NCBI RefSeq assembly: GCF_002017865.1
Contig: NZ_MTJN01000002.1
Span: 1,922,001-1,986,000 of the forward strand
Origin: Rhodoferax fermentans
Lineage (GTDB): Bacteria; Pseudomonadota; Gammaproteobacteria; Burkholderiales; Burkholderiaceae_C
Length of the DNA stretch: 64,000 nt
Direction: 5' to 3'
The position numbers and the translations under genes were made by a program. Shown in pieces: positions 9,893 through 19,694 of the stretch; within the stretch, counting starts at the first letter, position 1, and each line of letters starts with the position of its first letter. The notes under the pieces are model-generated. The model did no database searches. It was given only the letters and a program-made list of their open reading frames with translations, and had not been told where the DNA came from.

Positions 9893-10396
9893 TCAGCGCG
9901 TCAGCGTCTGGATGAGCTGCTGGTGCTGCGGAAAGTTTGCGCTTAACGTAGCGCGATCCGCCAGACAGAAGTCGGCAAAATCAAAACCGGGCGCCACGGT
10001 GCAGCCCACCAGCGAGAAAGCGCCCCCATCAGCCACCCGGGACGCAAACCAGGTGTGGGCGGGCACCACATGCTGAAAAACCTCACCCTGGGCCACATCC
10101 GGCCCCAGGCGGGTGCAGCGCAAGTCTCCGGCCGGGTTGATCTCAAGCACCTCGAGCGCCTGCCCGGCATAAAAGTGCCACATCTCATCAGAGCGGATGC
10201 GGTGAAACGCGGAGAAGTTGCCCTGCTCCAGCAAGAAGTAGATGCCGGTGCTGGCATGTCTCTGAACCGCTGGGCCATTCTCAGCTTGGGTCACGTCCAT
10301 CCGCAGCGGGCTGCGGTAGGTTTCCCGGTAATAGCCGCCTTCTGGGTGGGGCTGCAACTGCAGGGCCTGGATGAAAGTCTGGGCGTGGGTGCTCAT
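9893..10396 (-). CDS. cupin-fold protein, DUF985 family
   Basis: A 167-residue protein of the DUF985 (cupin_5) family, related to yeast YML079w. The N-terminal LQPHPEGGYYRETYRS and the later DEMWHFYAG block are the family signatures, and the fold is a single beta-barrel that binds small ligands. The catalytic role is not established for the family. The gene begins 11 bp after the end of the LLM-class oxidoreductase gene on the same strand, so the two probably share a transcript. Confidence 0.82.
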   Translation of the reverse strand: MSTHAQTFIQALQLQPHPEGGYYRETYRSPLRMDVTQAENGPAVQRHASTGIYFLLEQGNFSAFHRIRSDEMWHFYAGQALEVLEINPAGDLRCTRLGPDVAQGEVFQHVVPAHTWFASRVADGGAFSLVGCTVAPGFDFADFCLADRATLSANFPQHQQLIQTLTR

Positions 10397-10407
10397 GGGT
10401 CCTGACT

Positions 10408-11430
10408 TTAGCGGCTGGTGTCGACCGGGCCAAGGCCACAGGCCTTCGCGGCAATCTCCAGCGAACGCAGGCGCCGCGCTGGCTCGAACACATCACACAC
10501 CAGCATCAGCTCATTGGCCTGGGTGGCCTCGGCCAGGGCCGCCAGGCCGCTGGCCACCTTGGCCGGGCCACCAATCACGGCGGCAGACAGGAAGTCGCCG
10601 ATGGCGGCGCGTTCCTGCGGCTGCAGTGTCTCCATGAAGCCGGGTGTGGGTGGCTGCAACCGCTGGCGGGCACCGGTCAAGATGCCCAGCACCCGTTGGT
10701 AGGTGCTGCTGGCCAGAAACTCGGCTTCTTCGTCACTGTCGGCCGCCATCAGGGGCACCCCCACCACCACATAGGGCTGGCTCAGTGTTTTGGACGGCTT
10801 GAACAGGCTGCGATACAAGGCCAGCGCCTGGTGCAAGAGGCGTGGTGCAAAGTGCGCCGCAAACGCATAAGGCAGGCCACGCTCAGCCGCCAGTTGGGCC
10901 GAGAACAGGCTCGAACCCAGCAGCCAGATCGGCACATTGGTATCGGCGCCCGGCATGGCAATGATGCCTTGCCCGGGCTGGACAGGCCCCAGCAGCCGCT
11001 GCAGTTCGGCCACATCACGCGGAAAGTCCTGCTCTGTCTCGGCGCGGTCACGCCGCAGGGCGCGCATGGTGAGCCGGTCGGTGCCGGGGGCACGCCCCAG
11101 ACCCAGGTCAATCCGGCCCGGGTACAGCTCGGCCAAGGTGCCAAAAGCCTCGGCCACCACCAGCGGCGCATGGTTGGGCAACATGATGCCACCGGAGCCG
11201 ACCCGGATGTGTTGGGTGCCACCGGCGATGTAGCCCACCAGCACCGCCGTGGCCGAGCTGGCAATACCGGCCATGTTGTGGTGTTCGGCCAGCCAGTAGC
11301 GGGTGAAGCCCAGCGACTCCGCGTGCTGCGCGGTCTGCAAGGCAAGGGCCAGCGCCTGCGCCACGGTGCCACCTTCTCGGATAGCGACCAGGTCGAGCAT
11401 GGAGAGTTGGAGGGATCGGGATGGGGTCAT
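10408..11430 (-). CDS. LLM-class flavin-dependent oxidoreductase (MsnO8/YhbW-like)
   Basis: A 340-residue luciferase-like TIM-barrel monooxygenase or reductase using reduced flavin. The sequence shows the group's early blocks [28 protein letters not shown] and [10 protein letters not shown], which mark the MsnO8/YhbW branch of single-component-looking proteins. The length is normal. The substrate is unknown. It is upstream of, and nearly abuts, a DUF985 cupin gene. The 288 bp between it and the mannonate dehydratase gene hold a clear palindromic repeat. Confidence 0.85.
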   Translation of the reverse strand: MTPSRSLQLSMLDLVAIREGGTVAQALALALQTAQHAESLGFTRYWLAEHHNMAGIASSATAVLVGYIAGGTQHIRVGSGGIMLPNHAPLVVAEAFGTLAELYPGRIDLGLGRAPGTDRLTMRALRRDRAETEQDFPRDVAELQRLLGPVQPGQGIIAMPGADTNVPIWLLGSSLFSAQLAAERGLPYAFAAHFAPRLLHQALALYRSLFKPSKTLSQPYVVVGVPLMAADSDEEAEFLASSTYQRVLGILTGARQRLQPPTPGFMETLQPQERAAIGDFLSAAVIGGPAKVASGLAALAEATQANELMLVCDVFEPARRLRSLEIAAKACGLGPVDTSR

Positions 11431-11647
11431 GGTGTTGAAATCTCAGAGGTGCAGGTCGGAAGGTGGAGAAACCCACCACATGCACATGGCGTGCACGATC
11501 CGTTGACACGCATTGTTGCCGCAGCCTGTAAAACCCCACACGACGCAGCCTTGATCGGCAACGTCTAGCGGCTTCGGTTGGGCTCGCTACTGAGCCCCCT
11601 GCCATCTCATATTTTGTATGGTCGTGGCGGCACATTCACATACAAAA

Positions 11648-11686
11648 ATAGCGTCTAGCCCTTATAAAACAAGGGCCAGACGCTAT
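11648..11686. repeat. palindromic repeat family A, best-preserved copy
   Basis: A near-perfect dyad: ATAGCGTCTAGCCCTT, a short AT-rich centre, then AAGGGCCAGACGCTAT. It sits between the stop of mannonate dehydratase and the upstream region of the LLM oxidoreductase. It is the reference copy for the repeat family listed elsewhere. The other bases of this 288-bp gap show no gene. Confidence 0.85.
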
Positions 11687-11718
11687 CAAACTTAGCCTGA
11701 ATGGATGGATGTGATCCG

Positions 11719-12771
11719 TCAAGCCTTCGCAGGCGCGTATTTGCTCACCGCTTCCCACAGCCCATTGAGGTACACCGCACCGAGTGCGCGGTCATACAGG
11801 CCATAACCGGGCTTGCCCGTCTCACCCCAGATCATGCGCCCATGGTCGGGACGCCAGTAACCCTCAAAACCCACGTCGTGGTAAGCCTTGACGATGGCCG
11901 CCATGTCCAGCGAGCCATCACAGGAGTTGTGGGTGGATTCAAAGAAGGTGCCATCGGGCTCGACCTTGACGTTGCGCAGGTGCCCAAAGTGGATACGGCC
12001 CTGGCCACCAAACTCTTTGACCAAGGACGGGATGTTGTTGCACAGGTCTGCACCCAGGGAGCCCGAGCACAGGGTCAGGCCGTTGGAGGTGGAGTCCACG
12101 ATGTTGACCAGGCGTGCCAGGTCATCGCGGTTCTTGACAATGCGTGGCAGACCAAAGATCGGGCGCGGTGGATCGTCCGGGTGCATGGCCATCTTGATGC
12201 CCACTTCTTCTGCCACCGGGATGATGGCTTTGAGGAAGTACTCCAGGTTGGCCCACAAGCTTTCTTCGTCGACGGACTTGTAGTCGGCCAGCAGGGCCTT
12301 GAGCTCTTCGGGTTTGTAGCTGGCATCCCAGCCCGGCAGGGAGATGCCCTTCTCCGGGTCGATCTTGGCCACCGCTTCGGCATCAAAGGCCAGGGTGAAG
12401 GAGCCGTCAGGCAGCTGTTTGGCCATTTCGGTGCGGGTCCAGTCAAACACCGGCATGAAGTTGTAGCAGATCACCTTCACACCCACGGCCGCGCAGTTGC
12501 GGATGTTTTGCTGGAAGTTGGCAATCAGGCGGTCCCGGCTGGGTTTGCCCAGTTTGATGTCTTCATGGGTGGGTACGCTCTCAACCACTTCGAATTTGAG
12601 GCCTGCGCCTTCGATGCGGTCACGCAGGGCTTGCAATTTGTCGATGGGCCAGACTTCACCGACGGGCACGTCGTAGATGGCCGACACGATGCCGTACATG
12701 CCGGGGATCTGGCGGATGTATTCGAGTTTGACCGGGTCGGATTCACCGTACCAGCGGAATGTCATTTTCAT
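11719..12771 (-). CDS. uxuA: mannonate dehydratase
   Basis: A 350-residue cytosolic enzyme that dehydrates D-mannonate to 2-keto-3-deoxygluconate in hexuronate breakdown. The sequence has the family start [14 protein letters not shown], the metal/substrate histidines in MHPDDPP and HFGHLRN, and the ending [11 protein letters not shown]. An AGGAGA ribosome-binding site lies eight bases before the ATG. It is 43 bp downstream of the fructuronate-reductase-like gene on the same strand, forming a two-gene operon. No keto-deoxygluconate kinase or aldolase gene is in the window. Confidence 0.95.
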   Translation of the reverse strand: MKMTFRWYGESDPVKLEYIRQIPGMYGIVSAIYDVPVGEVWPIDKLQALRDRIEGAGLKFEVVESVPTHEDIKLGKPSRDRLIANFQQNIRNCAAVGVKVICYNFMPVFDWTRTEMAKQLPDGSFTLAFDAEAVAKIDPEKGISLPGWDASYKPEELKALLADYKSVDEESLWANLEYFLKAIIPVAEEVGIKMAMHPDDPPRPIFGLPRIVKNRDDLARLVNIVDSTSNGLTLCSGSLGADLCNNIPSLVKEFGGQGRIHFGHLRNVKVEPDGTFFESTHNSCDGSLDMAAIVKAYHDVGFEGYWRPDHGRMIWGETGKPGYGLYDRALGAVYLNGLWEAVSKYAPAKA

Positions 12772-12814
12772 AGGAGGTCTCCTGGTTGTAGGGGGCTATG
12801 GACTGTGGCTGTGC

Positions 12815-14278
12815 TTAGAACACGAGTTGGGTGGCCACGGCCACTTGCGGGTGTTTGGCCAGGCGCTCAAAGGCGGCCAGCAGTTCGGCTTTGAAGCCGG
12901 CATGGGCACGCAGGTCGGTGCCGAAGATTTTCTCAATCGACAGCAGGTTCTCCACCACGGTGGCGGGGTTGGTGCTGCTGCGGGCCTGGGCCAGGATGTC
13001 GGCTGACAGGGGGTCGTTGAGCACGGCGTCTGCGGTGTGAGCGGTTTTGACGGCAAAGTGCATCCAGGCGGCAATCGCGGTGGCGATCATCGGCGAAGTC
13101 AGGCCTTTGGCTTGGCGGTCACGCAAGGGCGCGAGCAGGCGCTGCGGCAGCTTTTGTGAGCCGTCGGAGGCAATCTGTGCGGTGCGGTGTTTGAGGGCGG
13201 GGTTGCGAAAGCGTTGTTTGAGGCTTTCCACGTACTCGGCCGGGTTGACACCTTTGGGGGCATGCAACACTTCACGGATCTCGACCCACAGCGGGTCCAG
13301 GATGTCGGTGATCAGGGGCAGTTGCATGGCATCGGCCACGGTTTCACGGCCGGTGAGTTGACCCAGGTAGGCCAGGGTGGAGTGCGCGCCGTTGAGGCAG
13401 CGCAGTTTCATGTTCTCCCAGCATTCGATCTCGTCGGAGAAGATGGCCCCACCGATGGTCCAGTCGGGGCGACCCATGGTGAATTGGTCTTCGATGACCC
13501 ATTGCACAAATTGTTCGGTGACCACGGGCCAGGCGTCTTGCATGCCGATGGCTTGGGTGATGTGGGCACGGTCTGCATCGGTGGTGGCCGGGGTGATGCG
13601 GTCAACCATGGTGCAGGGGAAGGTGACTTTGGCTTCGATCCAGGTGGCCAGGTCGGCATCGACTTCGCGGGCAAAGGCGAGCACGGCGGCTTTGGCCAGG
13701 ATGCCGTTGTTGGGCAGGTTGTCGCAAGACAGGACGGTGAAGGGCAGGATGCCTGCTGCGCGGCGGTTTTTGAGGGCCTGGACGATCAGGCCGAGCACGG
13801 TTTTGGGGCTGCTGGGGGTGTCCAGGTCAGCGGCAATGGCTGGGGCCTGGAGTTGCAGTTTGCCGCTGGCGGGGTCGAGGTAGTAGCCTTTTTCTGTGAC
13901 GGTGATGCTGACGATGCGGGTGCTGACGTCGCTCATCTTGGCCAGCAGTTTGTCGGCGTCTTCTGCACCACCGAGGACGTCGATGATGGAGCCGATGACT
14001 TTGATGTTTTCACCATCGGCGCCCATTTCGGCCAGGGTGTAGAGGCCGTCCTGGGGGACCAGGGCGTTTTTCATATCCGCGGAGATGACACCAGCGCCCA
14101 CAATGCCCCAGGCCAGGTCACCTGAGGCCAGTACGGCTTCGGTGAACATGGCTTGGTGCGCCCGGTGAAAGGCGCCTATGCCCAGGTGCACGATGGATCC
14201 AACCACTTGGCTGCGGTCGTAGGATGGCCGGGTGACCGTTGCGGGCAGGTGGGACAGGCTATTTTTATTCAGATGCAT
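12815..14278 (-). CDS. uxuB: fructuronate reductase / mannitol dehydrogenase family
   Basis: A polyol-specific long-chain dehydrogenase of about 487 residues. The start at 14278 gives MHLNKNSLSHL and the family's normal length; an upstream in-frame start at 14380 would add 34 unlikely residues. Motifs include VHLGIGAFHRAHQA (NAD-binding Rossmann segment) and the SCDNLPNNG and KLRCLNGAHS substrate blocks with the catalytic lysine. Next to uxuA it most likely reduces D-fructuronate to D-mannonate, though mannitol or arabinitol oxidation is the family alternative. The function is inferred from neighbourhood as well as sequence. Confidence 0.85.
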   Translation of the reverse strand: MHLNKNSLSHLPATVTRPSYDRSQVVGSIVHLGIGAFHRAHQAMFTEAVLASGDLAWGIVGAGVISADMKNALVPQDGLYTLAEMGADGENIKVIGSIIDVLGGAEDADKLLAKMSDVSTRIVSITVTEKGYYLDPASGKLQLQAPAIAADLDTPSSPKTVLGLIVQALKNRRAAGILPFTVLSCDNLPNNGILAKAAVLAFAREVDADLATWIEAKVTFPCTMVDRITPATTDADRAHITQAIGMQDAWPVVTEQFVQWVIEDQFTMGRPDWTIGGAIFSDEIECWENMKLRCLNGAHSTLAYLGQLTGRETVADAMQLPLITDILDPLWVEIREVLHAPKGVNPAEYVESLKQRFRNPALKHRTAQIASDGSQKLPQRLLAPLRDRQAKGLTSPMIATAIAAWMHFAVKTAHTADAVLNDPLSADILAQARSSTNPATVVENLLSIEKIFGTDLRAHAGFKAELLAAFERLAKHPQVAVATQLVF

Positions 14279-14534
14279 GGTGGCTGGCATGGGTTGGGAT
14301 GTAGACAGTTTGGAGACAGCGATACGGCCTCGATCAAACCATGCCACGGTCTGGCCTGGTCCTGTTTGAGGAAACGTCACTGTTGTTGCAAGGGCAATTC
14401 CATGACCCTTGTTCGAAAAAAATTGTAGGGTTCAGCCTTGGATGCGGTCCAATGTTATTGGGGCATAGGGCGATACCTCCACAGCATGGCAGGCCGATTT
14501 GGGTGGCAAGCTCGCCGCCTGGACATCCTGGCCG

Positions 14535-15446
14535 CTATGGACTGAGGGCGCCTGCCAGGCCGGCTGCATAGTGGTGACGGTAATCCCGGACGCAAGCCAG
14601 CAAACCCGCCAGCAAGGGTGATGACTCGTCCTTGCGGTAAATGCAGTGCAAACCAATCATCGACGCACTGTCTGCGGCCAAAGGCCGGAACACCACCTCG
14701 GGCAACTTCAGGTTAAGGACCGATTCCGGCACCAGGGCGCTGCCAAAGCCACCGGACACCATCACCACCGCCGACACCATGTCGGCCGCTTTGTGAACAA
14801 TGAGCGGGTTGATCTTCTGCAGCTGCGACAAGGCCGGACTGGCAAAAAAGATGCTCTGGTCCTGCTCACCAATCAGCGGCTCTTGCTCCAGGTCCGTCAG
14901 GCTGATGCTGGTTTTAAGCGCCAGCGGGTTTCTCTGGTTGAGCGCCACCCACAAAGGCTCTTCTCCCACCAGCTCCGACTGCAGCTCCGGCGACTCAGGG
15001 AAATAGCGGTCAAAGGCCACCATGATGCGGCCTTGCTGCAGGGCTTCCAGCTGCCGTTTTTTGGGCGCGTTGTGCAGCACCACATTGACCTTGGGGCGTG
15101 CGCGCGAAAACGCACCCAGTATGCGGGGAATGGCATTGAGCATGGGGGAGCCAAAAACGCCGATGTCGATGCGCCCCTCTTGGCCAGACGCAACACGCCG
15201 GATGTGTTCGGTGGCCAACTCGACGTGGGAACTGATGTTGTGGGCATGCCCCAGCAGCGCCTCTCCGGCCTGAGTCAGCTCAACCCCAGAACTGGTGCGG
15301 GTGAACAGCTGGACCCCCAACTCCTCTTCAAGCGCCTGGATGTGCCGGGTAAGCGGAGGTTGCGTCATGTGCAGCCGCTCTGCCGCGCGGCTGATGTTGC
15401 GCTCTTGCGCCGTCACGATGAAATATCTGAGTCCACGTATGTCCAT
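14535..15446 (-). CDS. LysR-family transcriptional regulator
   Basis: A 303-residue LysR regulator. The ATG at 15446 gives MDIRGLRYFI, the normal family start. The helix-turn-helix is RNISRAAERLHMTQPPLTRHIQALE, then comes a co-inducer domain with GRIDIGVFG and ALVPES blocks typical of the CatR/BenM-like group. It lies upstream of the mannonate/fructuronate genes on the same strand, with about 256 bp between, so it may control them. It is divergent from the RNase T2 gene. The spacer to the dehydrogenase holds no convincing gene. Confidence 0.87.
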   Translation of the reverse strand: MDIRGLRYFIVTAQERNISRAAERLHMTQPPLTRHIQALEEELGVQLFTRTSSGVELTQAGEALLGHAHNISSHVELATEHIRRVASGQEGRIDIGVFGSPMLNAIPRILGAFSRARPKVNVVLHNAPKKRQLEALQQGRIMVAFDRYFPESPELQSELVGEEPLWVALNQRNPLALKTSISLTDLEQEPLIGEQDQSIFFASPALSQLQKINPLIVHKAADMVSAVVMVSGGFGSALVPESVLNLKLPEVVFRPLAADSASMIGLHCIYRKDESSPLLAGLLACVRDYRHHYAAGLAGALSP

Positions 15447-15711
15447 GATGTTGTTTTCTATGCGGTGTTGCCGCGTTGTCACCTGGCGTGATCGTAGCGC
15501 CAGCACGGTCAGCCAACCACCGTTTCAACAAAACACCATGGCCACAAGACGCATGGCGCTGCCGCCCGGTTCTGAAACCATCTCACATCCCAACAAATGG
15601 GGATTGCATCGAGCGCCAGGCTTGGGTAAGCTGTTGCCGGATCAGAAGGCGCCCAACAAGCAGGCCACTGCAGATCGGGATGGGTGCCACTTCTCAGAAC
15701 GGGGGAAGAAC

Positions 15712-16755
15712 ATGCTCACATCACGCTCAAGCGCCCGGGTCCGGGCCATCACCCTGCTGCCTAGCCTGCCAACATTTGGCGCAGGTCTGGCCTGGGCTCT
15801 GATCATGCTGTTGGTACTGGCCATAACACCTGCTGCGGCCAGCGAAGCGGCCCATGGCCAGTTCCGACCGTCCCGCTCGTGTGAGGCCTATCTTTCCTTT
15901 GCCAAAGGCAGCAACCCGGGTCTGGTCAAAGTGGTGCCGGGAACAGATTACGACATCCGGGAGGTCAACACACGCGAGGCCCGCTGGCTGCGCATTCAGA
16001 TTCCCGAGCTCAACGAACCTCTGCGCTGGGTGGCCGCTGAATGCGGCGTGGTCAACGAGCTCACTTACGGCCGCCCACCAGCGGTTGCTGACAAGTCCTG
16101 CAGCCAGCCAGGCCTGCAAGACAGCTATGTGCTGGCCATCACCTGGCAGCCTGGGTTTTGTGAACACGTCAAATACAACGGGACCAAACCCGAATGCGAC
16201 AACATGGCCGATGGTCACCTGCTTGTCTCCAATCTGACACTACACGGGCTGTGGCCCAACCGCAAACAATGCGGCACACATTACGCAGACTGCGGCAACA
16301 CACCACTGTCCCTGTCCGAAGACACCGTGTCCTACATCGCACCATGGATGCCCAACTTTTTCTTCGAAAACACGTTCGGGAACTATGAATGGATGAAACA
16401 CGGCACCTGCCAAACAACGATGGACGCCAACACCTACTTCCGGCGTGCGGTGGATGCTGTGCGTACCGTCAACGATGCCACCGTGGGTCAGTACATCCGC
16501 GCCAACATCGGTGGCAGGATGTCTCGTACCGAGTTCTTGCGGCTCTTCGCGCAGGCAACGGGGCTTGCCAACCCACAGAACCAGGTGGGACTGGTCTGCG
16601 CGGGTGAGTACCTGCAGGAAATTCGCATCCGCCTGCCGCTGGACTTCAAAGAGGGTATCGGCCTGCGTGAGCTGACAGGGACGGCGCCCGGCACTCAGGC
16701 CATGGGGACTGCGTGCCCCGAAGACATCCGTATCGAGGCCAGTGGCAAGAACTGA
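15712..16755 (+). CDS. secreted ribonuclease T2 family protein
   Basis: A 347-residue exported protein with a signal peptide (about 1-45, ending AAASEA). Residues about 55-115 look like a small SH3-like domain, followed by the RNase T2 domain. Both active-site boxes are intact: LTLHGLWPN with His178, and NYEWMKHGTC with Glu226, Lys229 and His230. The enzyme should cleave RNA through a 2',3'-cyclic phosphate in the periplasm or outside. Cysteines are abundant, fitting disulfides. GGGGGAAG lies just before the ATG. A phospholipase-D-type gene follows after 67 bp, probably co-transcribed. The N-terminal domain before the T2 core is the unusual feature. Confidence 0.88.
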   Translation: MLTSRSSARVRAITLLPSLPTFGAGLAWALIMLLVLAITPAAASEAAHGQFRPSRSCEAYLSFAKGSNPGLVKVVPGTDYDIREVNTREARWLRIQIPELNEPLRWVAAECGVVNELTYGRPPAVADKSCSQPGLQDSYVLAITWQPGFCEHVKYNGTKPECDNMADGHLLVSNLTLHGLWPNRKQCGTHYADCGNTPLSLSEDTVSYIAPWMPNFFFENTFGNYEWMKHGTCQTTMDANTYFRRAVDAVRTVNDATVGQYIRANIGGRMSRTEFLRLFAQATGLANPQNQVGLVCAGEYLQEIRIRLPLDFKEGIGLRELTGTAPGTQAMGTACPEDIRIEASGKN

Positions 16756-16822
16756 AGCGGCCTGGCAAGCCGGTTGAGCTGGCGGGATAGCGCTGTGCCC
16801 TATGTTGAGAAAGGAGTCAACC

Positions 16823-18547
16823 ATGCCCGATGATCTCCAGATTGTTGCCAAGAGCGCCAATGCCCTTTTCAGCTTGAAACTGCACCGGGGTGATGGCATG
16901 GTTTTGCTCGCCATGAACTGGAAGTCAGCGCAGCCTCCGCGCGATTTTGTGGGTTTTGCACTCGAGTACAAAGAGCCTGACGGTGACCGCTTCTGGACGG
17001 TCAAAAACCGCATCAACTTCCCGAACCCGGACGGCAGTGTGAACCAGGTGCGCACCTCAAGCCGCCTTGCGCCCATCCAGAAATTCCGCTGGGTCCACTT
17101 CCCTGTGAACGCCGACAAAACAGGCACATTCATCTACCGGGTCACACCGGTGTTCATGCATGCTTCGGGCGAACTCAGTTACGGCGAGGCCCAGGAAGCA
17201 GGCATTGTCCTGGCGCGTGAAACCTATCCTGGGAAACTGAACGTGGCGTTCACACGGGGTTTTGTCTCGTCACAGGCCTTCGTGGACCGCTATGTCACCC
17301 AAACCGATAGCCTGGAGACGCTGATTCCCGCCAAGGCCGACGAGGGTCTCGGGTTCGTACCAAGCCATCCGAAAGCCGACGAAGCGCTGCAATGGATGGG
17401 CTTCGAGGCCCGAAAAGCGATTCTGGACACCCTGGACGCGGCCATCGCCGACACAAGCGCACTTGTGCGAGTGGTTTGTTACGACCTCAATGACCCTGCG
17501 ATTGTTTCCCGACTGGAGCAACTCAAGAAACGCCTGTACATCATCATCGACAACAGCGGTGAGCACAAGCCAGAAACCTCGGCCGAGTCGCAATCGGCCA
17601 AACGCCTTGCCACCAGCGCTGGCGCCGATCAGGTCAAGCGTCAGCACATGAGCAACCTCCAGCACAACAAGACGATGGTGGTTGATGGCAAAAAAGTGAA
17701 GGCCGCCATCTGCGGCTCCACCAACTTCACCTGGCGCGGCCAGTTCGTGCAGTCCAACAACGCCATCGTCGTGCACGGCAAGAAGGCCATTCAGCCGTTC
17801 ATCGATGCGTTTGAAAACTACTGGAAGAACGATTTCGCCAAAGGCTTTGGCCCCACACCATCCACAGACTGGCACAGCCTTGCGCTCACCGGCATCAACG
17901 CCCAAATCACTTTCTCGCCACACGCCAAGGAAAAAGGGGTGCTGCAAGCCATTGCCGATGACATCCTCAGCGCGAAAACTTCTGTCTTTTATTCATTGGC
18001 GTTCCTGAATCAGACGGGCGGCCCGGTCACCGACGCCATCAAGGCCGTCACCAAGAAGCAGGGAATCTTTGTTTATGGCATTTCCGACAAACGAACAGGT
18101 GGCCTGGATGTTCACCTGCCTGACGGCAAGGTGGCGCCGGTTTTTGCCGCCAACCTCAGCAAAAATCTTCCTGAGCCTTTCAAGAGTGAACCCACGGCGC
18201 TGAGCGCCAACGGCGGGGGTACCCGCATGCACCACAAGTTTGTTGTGATTGATTTCGACAAACCGAGCGCCCGCGTCTACACGGGCTCCTACAACTTCTC
18301 GAAACCTGCTGACAACGAAAACGGCGAGAACCTGCTCCTGATCAAAAACCGCCGCATCGCGGTCTCCTACATGATCCAGGCCCTGACCCTCTTCGATCAC
18401 TACCATTTCCGCGTCCTGCAGGCCAAAGCCGACGCGTCCAACAAGCCCATCCAGTTGAAGAAGGCCCCCAAAGTCGGCCAAAAACCGTGGTGGGATGAAG
18501 ACTACACCGACCCACGCAAAGTCCTTGATCGCGAATTGTTTGCCTAG
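16823..18547 (+). CDS. phospholipase D-like protein with two HKD motifs
   Basis: A protein of about 574 residues with two PLD catalytic motifs: HNKTMVVD (His281, Lys283, Asp288) followed by GSTNFT, and HHKFVVID (His470, Lys472, Asp477) followed by GSYNFS. Both halves are therefore active-site competent, and the protein should form a pseudo-dimer that hydrolyses a phosphodiester of lipid or nucleic acid. The first 150 residues form an unrecognised domain and no signal peptide is seen. AAGGAG precedes the ATG at 16823; a start seven codons earlier is possible. It directly follows the RNase T2 gene. The substrate is unknown. Confidence 0.85.
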   Translation: MPDDLQIVAKSANALFSLKLHRGDGMVLLAMNWKSAQPPRDFVGFALEYKEPDGDRFWTVKNRINFPNPDGSVNQVRTSSRLAPIQKFRWVHFPVNADKTGTFIYRVTPVFMHASGELSYGEAQEAGIVLARETYPGKLNVAFTRGFVSSQAFVDRYVTQTDSLETLIPAKADEGLGFVPSHPKADEALQWMGFEARKAILDTLDAAIADTSALVRVVCYDLNDPAIVSRLEQLKKRLYIIIDNSGEHKPETSAESQSAKRLATSAGADQVKRQHMSNLQHNKTMVVDGKKVKAAICGSTNFTWRGQFVQSNNAIVVHGKKAIQPFIDAFENYWKNDFAKGFGPTPSTDWHSLALTGINAQITFSPHAKEKGVLQAIADDILSAKTSVFYSLAFLNQTGGPVTDAIKAVTKKQGIFVYGISDKRTGGLDVHLPDGKVAPVFAANLSKNLPEPFKSEPTALSANGGGTRMHHKFVVIDFDKPSARVYTGSYNFSKPADNENGENLLLIKNRRIAVSYMIQALTLFDHYHFRVLQAKADASNKPIQLKKAPKVGQKPWWDEDYTDPRKVLDRELFA

Positions 18548-18722
18548 TGGCCCCAATAGCCCTGTGTGTCTTTGACCTGCAAGGGGCCATGTCTGTCCCC
18601 GCTTTGACGGCCATCAGGTGGTAGGCGTACTTGATGCGCCCGCAATCCGTCCCGCTGGCCCGCGCGAATCTCTTTTGTGGCGGCGTTCCAGGCGATCACC
18701 GGGGGGGGGCGGCGGAATCCAT

Positions 18723-19151
18723 TCAAAATGGTTTGAGTACAACCAGCACCGCAATCAGCGCCGTGGTCGCCATGGTGGCGCCAGCCGCAAACTGGAGGCC
18801 CGCCCAGGGCGGGCTGGTGACATCACCGGTCATTTGGCGCAGTTTGCCGGCCAACATGCCGTGCGACGCGGCAAGTGCCAATGCCAAAGTCAACTTGATT
18901 TGAAGCCATGGCATGGCCAGCCAGCCCGTTTGGAGCGCCATCACCAAGCCCAGTATCCAGGTCAGCACCATGGCTGGCGTCGTGATCGTTCTGTCCCAAC
19001 GACGCACCATGAACATGAGTCTGCGTTCCTGCGGCAGGCGTAACACCGGTGCGCGGGAGAGTGCGCCCAGCAGCAGGCACAGCATCAGCATGCCACCTAT
19101 CCACGTGACCATCGCCACGATGTGAAGTGCTTTGATCCAAAGGAAACTCAT
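18723..19151 (-). CDS. CopD/HemJ-superfamily membrane protein
   Basis: A 142-residue protein with four hydrophobic helices. It opens with SFLWIKALHIVAMVTWIGGM, where the histidine followed by TW(I)GGM resembles CopD-family and HemJ-type haem-binding membrane proteins. HemJ oxidises protoporphyrinogen, while CopD proteins act in copper handling; sequence alone does not decide. Its ATG overlaps the stop of the upstream DUF3817 gene by the ATGA motif, so translation is coupled. The 175 bp between its stop and the PLD-type gene hold a run of nine G but no gene. Confidence 0.7.
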   Translation of the reverse strand: MSFLWIKALHIVAMVTWIGGMLMLCLLLGALSRAPVLRLPQERRLMFMVRRWDRTITTPAMVLTWILGLVMALQTGWLAMPWLQIKLTLALALAASHGMLAGKLRQMTGDVTSPPWAGLQFAAGATMATTALIAVLVVLKPF

Positions 19152-19504
19152 GATGCGCTGCCTGCCGTGTTGCCCGGTTCCTGTGCCGTCAGCAGCGATA
19201 ACTTGCGGTTAAGCAAGGACACAGTGAACAACGCACCAAACGGAACCAACGCGCCACCCAACATACCTCCGATTTCCCGAACGGTCCACGACTGGTTGGA
19301 CACCGCGTTGAAAACCATCCAAAGGTAGCTCAGGAAGACCATGCCATGGATCGGCCCCACCACCGACACAGCCGACGGCAAGCCGACCAGGTGTTTCAGT
19401 GGCACCGCAATACCGACCAGCAGAAGAAGGGTTGTGCCTTCGACAAGTGCCGCAGTTCGCAGTCGCCGCAGGTGAAGAAGATCGATCTGTTTTTGATGTG
19501 CCAT
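19148..19504 (-). CDS. DUF3817 family membrane protein
   Basis: A protein of about 118 residues with three hydrophobic helices and the blocks LVEGTTLLLLVGIAVPLK and VVGPIHGMVF that mark the DUF3817 family (integral membrane, no known reaction). The start at 19504 is chosen for family length; an ATG 18 codons upstream is possible. It overlaps the following CopD/HemJ-like gene by four bases, and the two form a small membrane operon divergent from the AraC-type regulator. Confidence 0.75.
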   Translation of the reverse strand: MAHQKQIDLLHLRRLRTAALVEGTTLLLLVGIAVPLKHLVGLPSAVSVVGPIHGMVFLSYLWMVFNAVSNQSWTVREIGGMLGGALVPFGALFTVSLLNRKLSLLTAQEPGNTAGSAS

Positions 19505-19694
19505 GCTTTTGATCCTGTGAATGAACGGTATTTTTGCTGGCAGAAGTTTTTGCGACAAGTGGCTACAAAGTCAATGTTCAACAGGTTTCAGCCAATTGCT
19601 GCTTCATCAGATAAATACCTGCAAAAATATCGCAAAATGGATAAGAGCATCGCAAGGACATTGGCTTGAATATAAATAAAGTAATAATCCAGCC

